From IMG/VR virus record IMGVR_UViG_3300036832_000468, positions 1 to 25,486 of that record: a DNA stretch of 25,486 nt. One strand, given 5' to 3'. The DNA comes from a virus. The position numbers and the translations under genes were made by a program. The notes beneath the pieces were generated by a model, which worked only from the letters and a program-made list of their open reading frames with translations, did not search any database and had not been told where the DNA came from. Positions 8,464 to 15,121 of the stretch are shown here, one piece after another. Within the stretch, counting starts at the first letter, position 1; the number at the start of each line of letters is the position of its first letter.

Positions 8464-8635
8464 CGCCGTCGTCCAGATCGGGGTCGGTGAGGGTCTTGCG
8501 GGCCCTGGCGGCTGCGGCGGCGAGACGCATCAGCCGGTCGAGGTCGCGCTGGGTGCACGGCCGGAAGGTGTCGTTCATCACGTCATAGAGGTGCAGCGCC
8601 GGGCCCGTGGGCCAAGCGGGATCGGACGGGTCCAT
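8456..8635 (-). CDS. Small conserved-position protein upstream of portal, unknown function
   Basis: A 59-aa frame (MDPSDPAWPTGPALHLYDVM at its start) has GAGG nine bases before the ATG. It ends eight bases inside the portal gene, a spacing typical of coupled phage genes. Residues 24-48 are a basic amphipathic helix (QRDLDRLMRLAAAAARARK) and the tail is acidic (TLTDPDLDDGDG). No membrane segment or known motif is visible. Its position between the membrane protein and the portal suggests a minor late function, but nothing in the sequence identifies one. Confidence 0.65.
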   Translation of the reverse strand: MDPSDPAWPTGPALHLYDVMNDTFRPCTQRDLDRLMRLAAAAARARKTLTDPDLDDGDG

Positions 8636-8645
8636 GGGGACGGCC

Positions 8646-8822
8646 TCAGCGAAGCAGATGCAACGGGGTGACGAACTGCAGCAGCCAGAGGATGGCGATC
8701 AGGGCGAAGATCACCACCACCGCCATCCTGACGGGCGGCGGCAGCGGCAGCTGGCCCAGCACCCACCAGACGATGGCCAGGATCAGGACCGCCACCAACA
8801 GGCTTATCAACAGGCTGATCAT
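8646..8822 (-). CDS. Two-helix inner-membrane protein, holin candidate
   Basis: The 58-aa protein starts at the ATG that overlaps the GH16 stop (ATGA). Almost the whole length is hydrophobic: TM1 about residues 2-24 (ISLLISLLVAVLILAIVWWV), a short PLPPPVR turn, and TM2 about 30-53 (MAVVVIFALIAILWLLQFV). Length, two-helix topology and late-operon location fit a class II-type holin. They equally fit the widespread small two-helix phage membrane proteins of unknown role. No endolysin is recognisable in the window except possibly the adjacent hydrolase, so the holin call is tentative. Confidence 0.7.
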   Translation of the reverse strand: MISLLISLLVAVLILAIVWWVLGQLPLPPPVRMAVVVIFALIAILWLLQFVTPLHLLR

Positions 8823-9934
8823 GACCTGTGTCCTCCGCTGGGGCCGCCGTGCAGCTGGGGCGGGCCGCCGCTCCACGGCAACGGACCCTCGCGCCCTGGC
8901 GGCATGTGGCCGGGCGGGCCGCTCTTGATCGGCGCGGCCGGGACGCCAAGCTCGGCGATCATGCCGGGCAGGATCACGGCCAGGGTGATGCTGACGCCCT
9001 GGCGGGCCCAGACGTAAGTGTCGACGGCGCTCCTGACCAGCTGCAGGTCGTCATAGCCAAAGGCCAGGGAGACCTTGTCGCCGGGCTTGTAGACGGCCCT
9101 GAGGTCAGCGGCGCCCCAGGGGTTGCTGATCACGTAGGTCGTGCCGGGGGGTGTCAGGGGCGGCAGGTCCCCTCCCCCGCCGCCGCTGTCTGGGGCGTAG
9201 GGGTTGGATTCGTAGACATGGACCCAGTCGATTTCCATGGAGGCGGGCCAGGGGGTGGACTCGTCCGGGGCCCCGGCCCAGCCGCCGCCGAGCGCGAGGT
9301 TGAGGATGAAGTACATCGGTTTGTGCATGTCGGCGGGCGTCGGGAAGGTCACGACCGTTTCGCCGTCGAAGGTGAAGCTGATGGTGTTCAGCTGCCAGTC
9401 GACGCCGTAGGTGTGGAAGTCGGCCGCGCCGTCCGGGATCGGGTACGGGCCGCCCTGGGGCACGTTGCCGCCGCCGATGCCCGAGTGGGTGCCGAGGTAT
9501 TCGGTCAGGGGATCGCGGCCGAGCCATTCGACCACGTCGATTTCCGGTGGCCATGATCCGTCCATCGGCAGCAGCCAGAACGCGGGCCACATGCCGTTGC
9601 CGGGCGGCATCTTGATCCGGGCTTCGAAGAAACCGTAGGTGCGATAGAAGCCGTTGTAGCTGTTGATCATCCCCGACAGGTAGTCATAGCCGTCCTGCGG
9701 CGGCGAGATCGGCCATGCGGTCAGCTTGAGGATGCTGTTCTCGCAGGTCCAGGGGACGGCGGTCATCGGGCCGTCGTGGTTGACGTACAGCTGCAGTTCG
9801 CCATTGCTGGGCAGGCTGCAGCCGTTCCAGTTGGGGTCCACATACCAATACCGGGTCAGGTACTTGTTGAAATCCAGGGTGTCGAAATCGTCCTCGTAGA
9901 CCAGCGCCGGGGTGGTTTTCGCCTTGGGGGTCAT
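8819..9934 (-). CDS. Glycoside hydrolase family 16 protein (beta-glucanase/polysaccharide depolymerase)
   Basis: The 371-aa product has a GH16 jelly-roll domain at residues 12-242. LVYEDDFDTLDFNKYLTRYW opens the fold. FFEARIKMPPGNGMWPAFWL (102-121) precedes the catalytic signature EIDVVE at 131-136 (predicted nucleophile E131, assisting D133, acid/base E136). The SMEIDWVHVYE strand closes the domain. A Gly-rich linker (about 250-256) leads to a 105-residue C-terminal part that ends in a Pro/Gly-rich tail. GH16 enzymes cut beta-1,3/1,4-glucans or galactans, so it may clear capsule or exopolysaccharide. There is no signal peptide, which suggests it is virion-borne or released on lysis. The substrate cannot be told from sequence. 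Confidence 0.88.
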   Translation of the reverse strand: MTPKAKTTPALVYEDDFDTLDFNKYLTRYWYVDPNWNGCSLPSNGELQLYVNHDGPMTAVPWTCENSILKLTAWPISPPQDGYDYLSGMINSYNGFYRTYGFFEARIKMPPGNGMWPAFWLLPMDGSWPPEIDVVEWLGRDPLTEYLGTHSGIGGGNVPQGGPYPIPDGAADFHTYGVDWQLNTISFTFDGETVVTFPTPADMHKPMYFILNLALGGGWAGAPDESTPWPASMEIDWVHVYESNPYAPDSGGGGGDLPPLTPPGTTYVISNPWGAADLRAVYKPGDKVSLAFGYDDLQLVRSAVDTYVWARQGVSITLAVILPGMIAELGVPAAPIKSGPPGHMPPGREGPLPWSGGPPQLHGGPSGGHRS

Positions 9935-9938
9935 AGGG

Positions 9939-10154
9939 TTACGCCTGCTTCCTCGGGTTGTTGGCTTCCATCCAGGCCGAGCGCCCGGTCAGCTGCTGGC
10001 GCAGCTGGTCGTGGGCCTGCAGGATTTCTGCGGCGACCCAATCGTCCAGTATTGCGCGGCAGAGAATACTGACCGAGACGCCGGTTTCTTTCGCAACATC
10101 TTCCAGATGCTGGTAAACATCATGGTGCATGTGGCGGATTTGTAGTGTCGCCAT
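9939..10154 (-). CDS. Ribbon-helix-helix DNA-binding protein (Arc/CopG/FitA-like)
   Basis: This is a 71-aa protein. The N-terminal MATLQIRHMHHDVYQHLEDV gives a beta strand followed by helix 1. KETGVSVSILCRAILDDWVA gives helix 2, the pattern of dimeric RHH repressors and of FitA-like antitoxins. The tail (40-71) is helical and polar. No toxin gene (PIN or RelE type) is adjacent: the neighbours are the HNH nuclease and the GH16 enzyme. It may regulate the late operon from within, or be an orphan antitoxin-like protein. The start is supported by AGGGA just upstream. Confidence 0.8.
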   Translation of the reverse strand: MATLQIRHMHHDVYQHLEDVAKETGVSVSILCRAILDDWVAAEILQAHDQLRQQLTGRSAWMEANNPRKQA

Positions 10155-10163
10155 GCTCTATCC

Positions 10164-10502
10164 CTAACGGGCATTGAGGCGGTGCAGATCGCGGTGGCAG
10201 TTGCTGCAGACCGCGCGCAGGTCGAACAGTTTTTCCTGGGCCCGCCACTCGGCTGAGCCCGGCCGACAGCCCTTCGGGTAGCGCATGTGATGGACCTCGG
10301 TGGCGTATTCCTCGCCGCAGCCCTCGCATTTGCCACCCGCGCGCTCCAGCACGGCGGCCCTTTTGAAGGCCCAGTAGAAGCTCTGCAGGTACAAGTCGTA
10401 GGCGGTCACGCCGTGGCGGTCGCCGGGTTGCGGGGTGTCGCCGAACGGCAAGCGCGGTTGCACAGCGCCGCCGAAGGCTTCCAGCGTAGGGGTGGAAGTC
10501 AT
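10164..10502 (-). CDS. HNH endonuclease
   Basis: The 112-aa product has a treble-clef HNH fold. C59-x2-C62 (KCEGCGEE), H71-H72 (EVHHMRYPKG) and C99-x2-C102-H103 (VCSNCHRDLH) supply the zinc ligands and catalytic histidine. Small HNH proteins next to terminase genes are common in tailed phages and in some cases assist the terminase in DNA cleavage and packaging. Here the gene is separated from terL by a 274-bp repeat-bearing gap. A homing or defensive nuclease is an alternative. A GAGG lies five bases before the ATG. Confidence 0.88.
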   Translation of the reverse strand: MTSTPTLEAFGGAVQPRLPFGDTPQPGDRHGVTAYDLYLQSFYWAFKRAAVLERAGGKCEGCGEEYATEVHHMRYPKGCRPGSAEWRAQEKLFDLRAVCSNCHRDLHRLNAR

Positions 10503-10776
10503 GTTCGCCTCGGGTCAAGAATTGACGCTGGCGAACGGTGTTACCTTTCTAGCGTTTTGGCAACGGAACAAAGCAGACGCTGGCGGACGTTGGCGGACGT
10601 TCGGGCGACAACTTGCACCTTCGGGCGAAAAATCGGGGCATATACGGGCGGTGATCCGCGTTTCTCTGCGTATCAGGGCGTTTCATTGCGGCCCACTGAG
10701 GCCCACTGAGGCCCACTGTGGCAAACGTGGGCGAACACTGGCGCGATACTTTTTGCACCCGGTCAACTTGCTGTGA
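10503..10776. repeat. Non-coding region with 10-bp phased repeats between terL and HNH gene
   Basis: No convincing gene lies here. From 10691 to 10750 six consecutive decamers follow the pattern GCNNACNNNG or a close variant: gcccactgag twice, then gcccactgtg, gcaaacgtgg, gcgaacactg and gcgcgatact. A second cluster at 10571-10607 repeats tggcggacgt twice, and related words (gacgctggcg, cgggcga) recur at 10524, 10574, 10602 and 10622. Ten-bp spacing puts the units on one face of the helix. The place between terL and a terminase-type HNH gene makes a terminase recognition (pac/cos-associated) site the leading idea; an origin is an alternative. Confidence 0.65.
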
Positions 10777-12054
10777 CTAGCCGAGCCATGACAGGCGTTC
10801 GCCACGGTCGCGGCGACGCTGGAATGGGATCACCCTCGGTTCCTCGTAGGCGGTCATCAGGTATCTGAGGGCATCGGCCCCGTGGGAGGTCCAGTCGTGC
10901 AGCGGGCCGTAGGAGACCTTGCGCTTGGGGTCGGTCTTCTCGCGGTAGTCGCGCAGGGCCGTCAGCCCGGCCTCGCACTTGTCCTTGTCGATCCAGCAGC
11001 GCGGCAGCATCCGCCTGACCGCCTCGATCCCGTCCATCACCGGGACGCGGGGGGCGATGCGGGTCTGGAACTTGAGGCTCTGCAGCATCTCGGCGCGACT
11101 CTTGCCGGTGCCCAGTTCTCTGGCCATGGCGTCGTGCGGCAGGATCAGCGGGGCGTAGGTGTAGGGCCGCTCCCTCAGCTGGCGGGCGTACCAGTCCAGC
11201 GCGACGCCGTTGTTCTCGATGTAGTCGATCAGCCTGATCTCCCGGCCGACGAACTGGGCCAGCCATATGGCGGTGCTGTCGCCGATTCCGAGGTCGAACG
11301 CCGCGTGCACCTCGGCGCCGGGGTCGTGCGGGGCCTTGCTGATGCGGCCCTGGATTTCGGCCTCGGTCAGGAGGGCGGCGTAGTAGGCGCCCTGGATCGC
11401 CGCTTCGAAGCTGGTTTCTAGCTCCCTGGCGTATTCGTCGGCGCTGAGTTCGGCCTTGAGTTCGGCCAGTTCGTCGGGGTCGATCAGGTTGGTTTCCGAG
11501 GCCCTGAGCCTGAGGGCCAGCCAGGAGCGGTCCTGCTCGGCCTTCATGTAGAGGTCATAGAAGGCGTTGCGGCCCTTGGGCGTGCCGATGAACGTCGCCC
11601 AGCCCTTGCGGTCGGCCAGGGCCGGGCGGATCACTTCGGACCACGCCCTTGGGTCCATGTCGGCGAACTCATCGAGGATCACACCGTCAAGGTAGATCCC
11701 CCGCATCCGGTCGTAGTTGTCGGCCCCGTAGAGGCGCAGGCGGGCTCCGTTGGGCAGGTCGACGCGGAGTTCCGTCTCATGCTGCACGACGCCCGCGATG
11801 GGGGCCGTGTAGCGCTTGAGGTAGGTCCAGGCGATGTCCTTGGCCTGGGCGTAGGTCGGGGCGACGTAGGCGAAACGCGGGTCCTCGGTCTGCGCCTTGA
11901 TGCCCCGGTCGATCATGTGGGCGATGGTGGCGATGGTCTTCCCGGCCCGCCTGTGGGCGACGATGCAGGCCCAGCGCAGCGGGCTCGTATGGTAGGCGAT
12001 GAACGGGACGCGGGGACGATAGCCGAGGTCAATCGGCTTTGGGGCGGCGGCCAC
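10777..12054 (-). CDS. terL: Terminase large subunit (packaging ATPase/nuclease)
   Basis: The 425-aa protein has the complete motor and nuclease signature. Walker A AHRRAGKT lies at 33-40, Walker B VILDEF at 125-130 and the coupling motif ATFIGTPKG at 153-161. The RNase H-like nuclease acids are D255 (AAFDLGIGDS), D309 (LPHDA) and D395 (HGADALRY). It translocates DNA into the prohead through the portal and cuts the concatemer. The start is a GTG at 12052-12054 inside the 3' end of terS (26-nt overlap), without a clear ribosome-binding site, so translation is probably coupled to terS. Length is on the short side of the family but no motif is missing. Confidence 0.95.
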   Translation of the reverse strand: MAAAPKPIDLGYRPRVPFIAYHTSPLRWACIVAHRRAGKTIATIAHMIDRGIKAQTEDPRFAYVAPTYAQAKDIAWTYLKRYTAPIAGVVQHETELRVDLPNGARLRLYGADNYDRMRGIYLDGVILDEFADMDPRAWSEVIRPALADRKGWATFIGTPKGRNAFYDLYMKAEQDRSWLALRLRASETNLIDPDELAELKAELSADEYARELETSFEAAIQGAYYAALLTEAEIQGRISKAPHDPGAEVHAAFDLGIGDSTAIWLAQFVGREIRLIDYIENNGVALDWYARQLRERPYTYAPLILPHDAMARELGTGKSRAEMLQSLKFQTRIAPRVPVMDGIEAVRRMLPRCWIDKDKCEAGLTALRDYREKTDPKRKVSYGPLHDWTSHGADALRYLMTAYEEPRVIPFQRRRDRGERLSWLG

Positions 12055-12649
12055 GGGAACGGGCTTTGCTGTTGTGTGGGGAATGGGTACGGGGTTTGGG
12101 AACCTCCCCTACCAGAGAGAGGCGGGGGCGACGGATTTCGGGTATACCCCCCTGGTCAGGTAGGGATTGGGCGGGGAGAGTATTCGCGAGCGCTGTGTAA
12201 GTATTCGCCGCGCTCTCTACTTGCTCTGTGCTTGCGTCTACTTCCACGCACTCGCCCTCTATCAATGGGATTACATCAGGCACCCCAGTAACGATCAGCA
12301 GAGGCTGACCGGCTGGGCCCGTGTGCTCAGCCTGATACCGTGGGCCATACACCTTAGGGTTGAGCGTTCCCGCCCTCCATTTGAGCGCGTCCATCCTGAC
12401 CCTAGCAACCTGAGGGTCTGCGCAAGTTGTCGTCACCTCCACAGCGTCATCCGCTAGTACATGGGCGCGTAGTTCAATCGCGCGCGCGTATTGCTCCGAG
12501 AATGACGGCTGCTCTTCTAGCCATTTAAACACCGTCGACAGGCTCGGCGTATCCACGTCGCGACAGATACTGCGCAAGCTCTCGCCTTCAATCATGCGCT
12601 CGCATATCTCATCCGCCCAGCGCTCCGAATACATGCTTTGGCCCGTCAT
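12029..12649 (-). CDS. terS: Terminase small subunit
   Basis: This is a 206-aa protein. The N-terminal HTH (about 8-50, ADEICERMIEGESLRSICRD...PSLSTVFKWLEE) followed by FSEQYARAIELRAHVLADDA is the standard arrangement of Sf6/P22-group small terminases that bind pac DNA. An oligomerisation helix follows (VRMDALKWRAGTLNPKVYG). The C-terminal 90 residues are acidic, then Pro/Ser/basic (PHNSKARSRGRRPKAD), a tail likely to contact DNA or TerL. It overlaps the 51-aa gene upstream by ATGA and terL downstream. Confidence 0.9.
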   Translation of the reverse strand: MTGQSMYSERWADEICERMIEGESLRSICRDVDTPSLSTVFKWLEEQPSFSEQYARAIELRAHVLADDAVEVTTTCADPQVARVRMDALKWRAGTLNPKVYGPRYQAEHTGPAGQPLLIVTGVPDVIPLIEGECVEVDASTEQVESAANTYTALANTLPAQSLPDQGGIPEIRRPRLSLVGEVPKPRTHSPHNSKARSRGRRPKAD

Positions 12650-12801
12650 TTTCTACCCGCCGGCGGCTTCGAAGACTTGGAGCTTTCACGCGCTTTGCTT
12701 AGCGCTATTGCGACAGCCTGCTTTTGAGGCCTCCCCGCGGATTTCTCAGCCTTGATATTACTTGATATCGTCTTGGGCGATGACCCTGACTTAAGCGGCA
12801 T
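12646..12801 (-). CDS. 51-aa conserved basic phage protein, first gene of the packaging operon
   Basis: The short frame starts MPLKSGSSPKTISSNIKAEK and continues with GRPQKQAVAIALSKARES. These two blocks are highly characteristic of a widespread small phage protein, commonly seen as a KxGKPQKQAxAIALSxxR motif near terminase or structural genes. The C-terminus is Ser/Lys-rich and the protein is strongly basic, suggesting nucleic-acid contact. Its stop overlaps the terS start (ATGA). GGAG about ten bases upstream supports the ATG at 12801. Function is unknown. A competing 72-aa frame on the same strand (12705-12923) lacks these features. Confidence 0.85.
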   Translation of the reverse strand: MPLKSGSSPKTISSNIKAEKSAGRPQKQAVAIALSKARESSKSSKPPAGRK

Positions 12802-12928
12802 GGCATTGACTCCGCGCACGTATGCGAGGCTGCAAAAATAACAGCGTTATCCCTGAAAAACCGTAGACGGTACGATTGACACCGCTTAAGGTGACAGCGA
12901 ACTACAGGAACGAGAGAGAGCAAAACAG
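12802..12928. promoter_or_regulatory. Divergent promoter/operator region between late and early blocks
   Basis: This region serves both the leftward packaging operon and the rightward early genes. The rightward strand shows TTGACA at 12876-12881 with a weak -10 (AACTAC, 18-nt spacer). Directly upstream lies CCGTA-N5-TACG (12861-12874), the motif shared with two other early promoters, and before that an inverted repeat ATAAC-AGC-GTTAT (12838-12850). CTTAAGCGG at 12790-12798 is mirrored by CCGCTTAAG at about 12882-12890. I could not pick a convincing leftward -35/-10 pair. Confidence 0.6.
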
Positions 12929-13129
12929 ATGAGCTACCACCTGCTGCTGGTCCGCGAAGACGGTCTCTGGACGCCCCAATTCGGCGACCATGACAAGGAA
13001 TGCGTGGAGTTCGAACGCGAGGATTACCGGGACCACGACATCGCCGCGCGGGACCTCAAAATCGTCCGCTTCGCCCGCGTTCCGAGCAACGCGCAAGTCA
13101 CCGCCAAGCTCGCCGAATTCAACGCCTAA
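12929..13129 (+). CDS. Early protein of unknown function (66 aa)
   Basis: This is the first gene of the rightward block, 48 bases after the TTGACA element, with a purine-rich AACGAGAGAGAG leader. The product (MSYHLLLVREDGLWTPQFGD at its start) has strand/strand/helix periodicity and an acidic centre (DKECVEFEREDYRDHD), ending in KLAEFNA. It resembles small early proteins found in alphaproteobacterial phages and plasmids, but I recognise no domain. The strong position behind the first early promoter suggests an immediate-early role. Confidence 0.75.
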   Translation: MSYHLLLVREDGLWTPQFGDHDKECVEFEREDYRDHDIAARDLKIVRFARVPSNAQVTAKLAEFNA

Positions 13130-13152
13130 GCCCAGCCTCTGGAGCCTTCACA

Positions 13153-13575
13153 ATGACCGACGTCGAAACCCTCCCCGCCTTCACCTTCGCCACCTCTGGT
13201 GACGCCTATACGGGCTGTCAGTGTCTGGACGACCTCGCCAAGGACGGCGCCACGCTGGTCTGCGCGGATGGCGTCATCGGTCTGTCTTACGCTTGGCCCG
13301 TGGCGGTCACCGTCAACGCGGGCGCCCTTCACGCGCTGATCGGTGGCGACTCGCCCGAAGACTTCCGCCACGAATTCGGCGCCGAGCGTGGCGCCCCAGT
13401 GTTCGCCTTCGAACAAATCGTCCAGGCGGTGGCGTTCGCCCTCGCGCTGCGCCTCCCGATCCGCCCAGAGTTCGAACCCTACAAGGTGCACGCGCTCCAC
13501 CCTGATCTGCGCCTCCCTGAGGCTGTCGACCCTTGGGCTTCGACCTCGGCCCTAGACTTTGATTTCGACGCCTAA
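13153..13575 (+). CDS. Early protein of unknown function (140 aa)
   Basis: The ATG at 13153 is preferred over an upstream in-frame one because CTGGAGCCTTCACA just before it forms a ribosome-binding site, and because the upstream extension overlaps the previous gene. The protein is acidic, with a mixed alpha/beta core (FAFEQIVQAVAFALALRLPI, about 90-109) and a low-complexity acidic end (SALDFDFDA). The same leader phrase (GGAGCCTTC) precedes the next gene. No domain is recognised. Confidence 0.7.
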   Translation: MTDVETLPAFTFATSGDAYTGCQCLDDLAKDGATLVCADGVIGLSYAWPVAVTVNAGALHALIGGDSPEDFRHEFGAERGAPVFAFEQIVQAVAFALALRLPIRPEFEPYKVHALHPDLRLPEAVDPWASTSALDFDFDA

Positions 13576-13610
13576 GCCGTCCTCAAACCCTGACCTTCGG
13601 AGCCTTCGCC

Positions 13611-13922
13611 ATGCCCGCTCAAATCGCCCGCTACTCTGTGACCTTCGGCCTTCGCGGCTGCTACATGCCGGACTCGGTCTCTGGACCTCTGGAGTTCGCC
13701 ACGCGCCGCGATCTGCTCGCCTTCGTGCGCTCAGAGCTTGAGTTCTACGACCTCCCTAAAACCGCAATCCGGCAGGTCCGGGCCCGGCGCCTCTGGGCCC
13801 ACATCGCCCGGCATGGCTCCAGCTGCGCCCATTTCGCGATCCATCACGGCGCGAACGCGCTGGAGTTCCACGGTCTGACCGAAGCCGAAGCCGAAGCCAT
13901 GGGCGCGGAGGCTGATCAATGA
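13611..13922 (+). CDS. Early protein of unknown function (103 aa)
   Basis: MPAQIARYSVTFGLRGCYMP starts the product. Residues 27-55 (LEFATRRDLLAFVRSELEFY) form a helix, and a later His-rich stretch (AHIARHGSSCAHFAIHHGA) is followed by HGLTEAEAEAMGAE. The beta-strand opening with a following long helix is common among small phage/plasmid accessory proteins of this operon type. The overlap with the next gene is ATGA. I cannot assign a function. Confidence 0.7.
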   Translation: MPAQIARYSVTFGLRGCYMPDSVSGPLEFATRRDLLAFVRSELEFYDLPKTAIRQVRARRLWAHIARHGSSCAHFAIHHGANALEFHGLTEAEAEAMGAEADQ

Positions 13923-14149
13923 CTCGCATCACGCGCCAAGGCGCCCGGTTCCGTTTCACGCCCGAATATCTCGCCCAGCAGGGCGGGCCCATTGCTGGCA
14001 TACCGGCGCCGCAACCCTCTGTCGTGCGCAGCGTCATCGCCCAGCTTGAAGCCGTGCGCCGCGATATGCGGAACGACGGCTGCGCAGCCGATCTGATCGG
14101 CGAAATCACCAGCGCTATCGCCGCGCTGCAAACCCTCCCGGAGGCCTGA
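13919..14149 (+). CDS. Early protein of unknown function (76 aa)
   Basis: It starts within the previous stop codon (ATGA) and ends LPEA-stop, where the last codons GAG GCC TGA form the GGAGG ribosome-binding site of the next gene. The N-terminus is basic (MTRITRQGARFRFTPEYLA) and residues 33-76 are two amphipathic helices (SVVRSVIAQLEAVRRDM; IGEITSAIAALQTL). No known motif is seen. Confidence 0.65.
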   Translation: MTRITRQGARFRFTPEYLAQQGGPIAGIPAPQPSVVRSVIAQLEAVRRDMRNDGCAADLIGEITSAIAALQTLPEA

Positions 14150-14152
14150 GCT

Positions 14153-14434
14153 ATGACCCTTTCCGAAATCAAAACCGCGCTCCGCTCTGGCCAATACGCA
14201 TGGCCGGGCGGCTATCCGCTGTATTTCGTCACCGATGACGGCGCCGCCCTCAGCTTCAAAGCCGTGCGCCAAGAATGGCGCGAGGTCGTCTCTGCGCACC
14301 TGCGCGGCGATCTGCGCGGCGGCTGGCACGTCTACGCCGTCGACGCCAATTGGGAAGACGCCGACCTCTACTGCGAGCACACGGGCGAGCAGATCGAATG
14401 CGCCTATGGCGTCGACGTCGACGGGGAGGCCTGA
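14153..14434 (+). CDS. Small conserved phage/plasmid protein (93 aa), unknown function
   Basis: The opening MTLSEIKTALRSGQ followed by a Trp-Pro-Gly-Gly-Tyr-Pro-Leu-Tyr-Phe-Val beta hairpin (WPGGYPLYFVTDDGAALSF) and a helix (KAVRQEWREVVSAH) resembles a small protein family widespread in phage and plasmid early regions. The C-terminus is acidic with a Cys-Glu-His cluster (LYCEHTGEQIECAYG). The gene ends in the shared GGAGGCCTGA junction. Similarity is recalled by pattern, not by a search, and no activity is known to me. Confidence 0.7.
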   Translation: MTLSEIKTALRSGQYAWPGGYPLYFVTDDGAALSFKAVRQEWREVVSAHLRGDLRGGWHVYAVDANWEDADLYCEHTGEQIECAYGVDVDGEA

Positions 14435-14437
14435 GCC

Positions 14438-14716
14438 ATGCCTTACTGGACCTCCTCAAACGGTCTCATTGCGCTCCAGATCAGCCGCGCGGACGCGGCT
14501 GGCGCCTCGCATCAGGGGCGCTGTGACGACGACGTCGACGCTCTGTCGCGCAAACCCTCAATCGCTCGCCAGCTGGCGAAGGTCGACTCCGACCTGCTCA
14601 AGGCTGACCTACGCGAATACGGCGCATGGGACGACGACGACCTAGCCGACCACGACCAGAATTTGCAGCGCCTGCTGTGGCTCGCCTGCGGCGACATCCG
14701 CGAAGGGAATTTCTAG
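14438..14716 (+). CDS. Early protein of unknown function (92 aa)
   Basis: The start codon sits nine bases after GGAGG, which itself spans the end of the upstream gene. The product begins MPYWTSSNGLIALQISRADA and has a central helical, acidic part (KVDSDLLKADLREYGAWDDD, about 46-65) and a C-terminal helix (HDQNLQRLLWLACGDI). It is acidic overall, a frequent trait of phage early proteins that bind host nucleic-acid enzymes. No motif is recognised. Confidence 0.7.
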   Translation: MPYWTSSNGLIALQISRADAAGASHQGRCDDDVDALSRKPSIARQLAKVDSDLLKADLREYGAWDDDDLADHDQNLQRLLWLACGDIREGNF

Positions 14717-14718
14717 CC

Positions 14719-15009
14719 ATGTTCACCGACCAGACCCTGACCGCGCTCGGCTGCGAGCTTCGCCCGGACCAGCAGCGCGAGGCGCTGCGCACCTACGTTC
14801 ACCGCTTCACGGGGAACCATCGCCCCAGCTGGTCAACGGCGCCCAGACCGGACGGGAGCGCCTATCCCGTGCAATTCGCCGATGACGCCGATTGGCTCCG
14901 CAATACCCGCTTCGCGGTCACCAAAGACGGCGCCCTCTCGCGTCGCAACCGCTACTGCGCAAGCTCGCCGACGTGGCCACACAATCCCGAGCTTCGGCGC
15001 CCAGCCTGA
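14719..15009 (+). CDS. Early protein of unknown function (96 aa), end of first early operon
   Basis: The ATG at 14719 follows the TAG of the previous gene by two bases. An in-frame extension back to 14626 would overlap it fully and has no better ribosome-binding site. The product begins MFTDQTLTALGCELRPDQQR, then has a basic, Trp-containing middle and a Pro/Ser/Arg-rich end. No domain is recognised. The gene ends just before an operator/promoter region (15014-15049), so it probably closes a transcription unit. Confidence 0.6.
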   Translation: MFTDQTLTALGCELRPDQQREALRTYVHRFTGNHRPSWSTAPRPDGSAYPVQFADDADWLRNTRFAVTKDGALSRRNRYCASSPTWPHNPELRRPA

Positions 15010-15013
15010 AAAA

Positions 15014-15049
15014 TGTGACGTCGGATCACAAAAAGCCGTAGACAGTACG
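15014..15049 (+). promoter_or_regulatory. Operator pair upstream of the DUF932 gene
   Basis: A perfect TGTGA-N7-TCACA dyad occupies 15014-15030. Five bases later CCGTA-N5-TACG (15036-15049) repeats, with one change, the 14-mer seen at 12861-12874. Both motifs recur together at 17174-17231. The 112-bp gap (15010-15121) contains no gene. I could not define a confident -10; the dyads probably cover the promoter of the 15122 gene. Confidence 0.65.
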
Positions 15050-15121
15050 CACAACAGCCTTTACAGATTTGAACTCAGGCATGGCCACGGGGCCAGCCGG
15101 ACCAGCAAAGGGACTAACCCC

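Noticed and set aside
6127-8490. A 787-codon open frame on the plus strand
   Set aside because: It is antisense to the portal and part of the scaffold gene, has Leu/His/Arg/Asp-rich composition typical of GC-rich shadow frames, and lacks a ribosome-binding site and any domain.
8646-8876. A longer start (76 codons) for the two-helix membrane protein
   Set aside because: The added N-terminus is Arg/Pro-rich and overlaps the GH16 gene; the ATG at 8822 that overlaps the GH16 stop is the expected coupled start.
10549-10758. A 69-codon minus-strand frame in the terL-HNH gap
   Set aside because: It starts at a poor GTG with no ribosome-binding site, spans the decamer repeats and has no protein-like features; the region is better described as non-coding.
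12705-12923. A 72-codon minus-strand frame upstream of terS
   Set aside because: It overlaps the conserved 51-aa gene in another frame and would cover the divergent promoter region; its composition (many R, S and C) is that of a spurious frame.
15014-15030. CRP/FNR binding site
   Set aside because: The half-sites match CRP, but the centre is seven bases rather than six, and recurrence at several phage promoters, including the repressor switch, favours a phage-encoded regulator.
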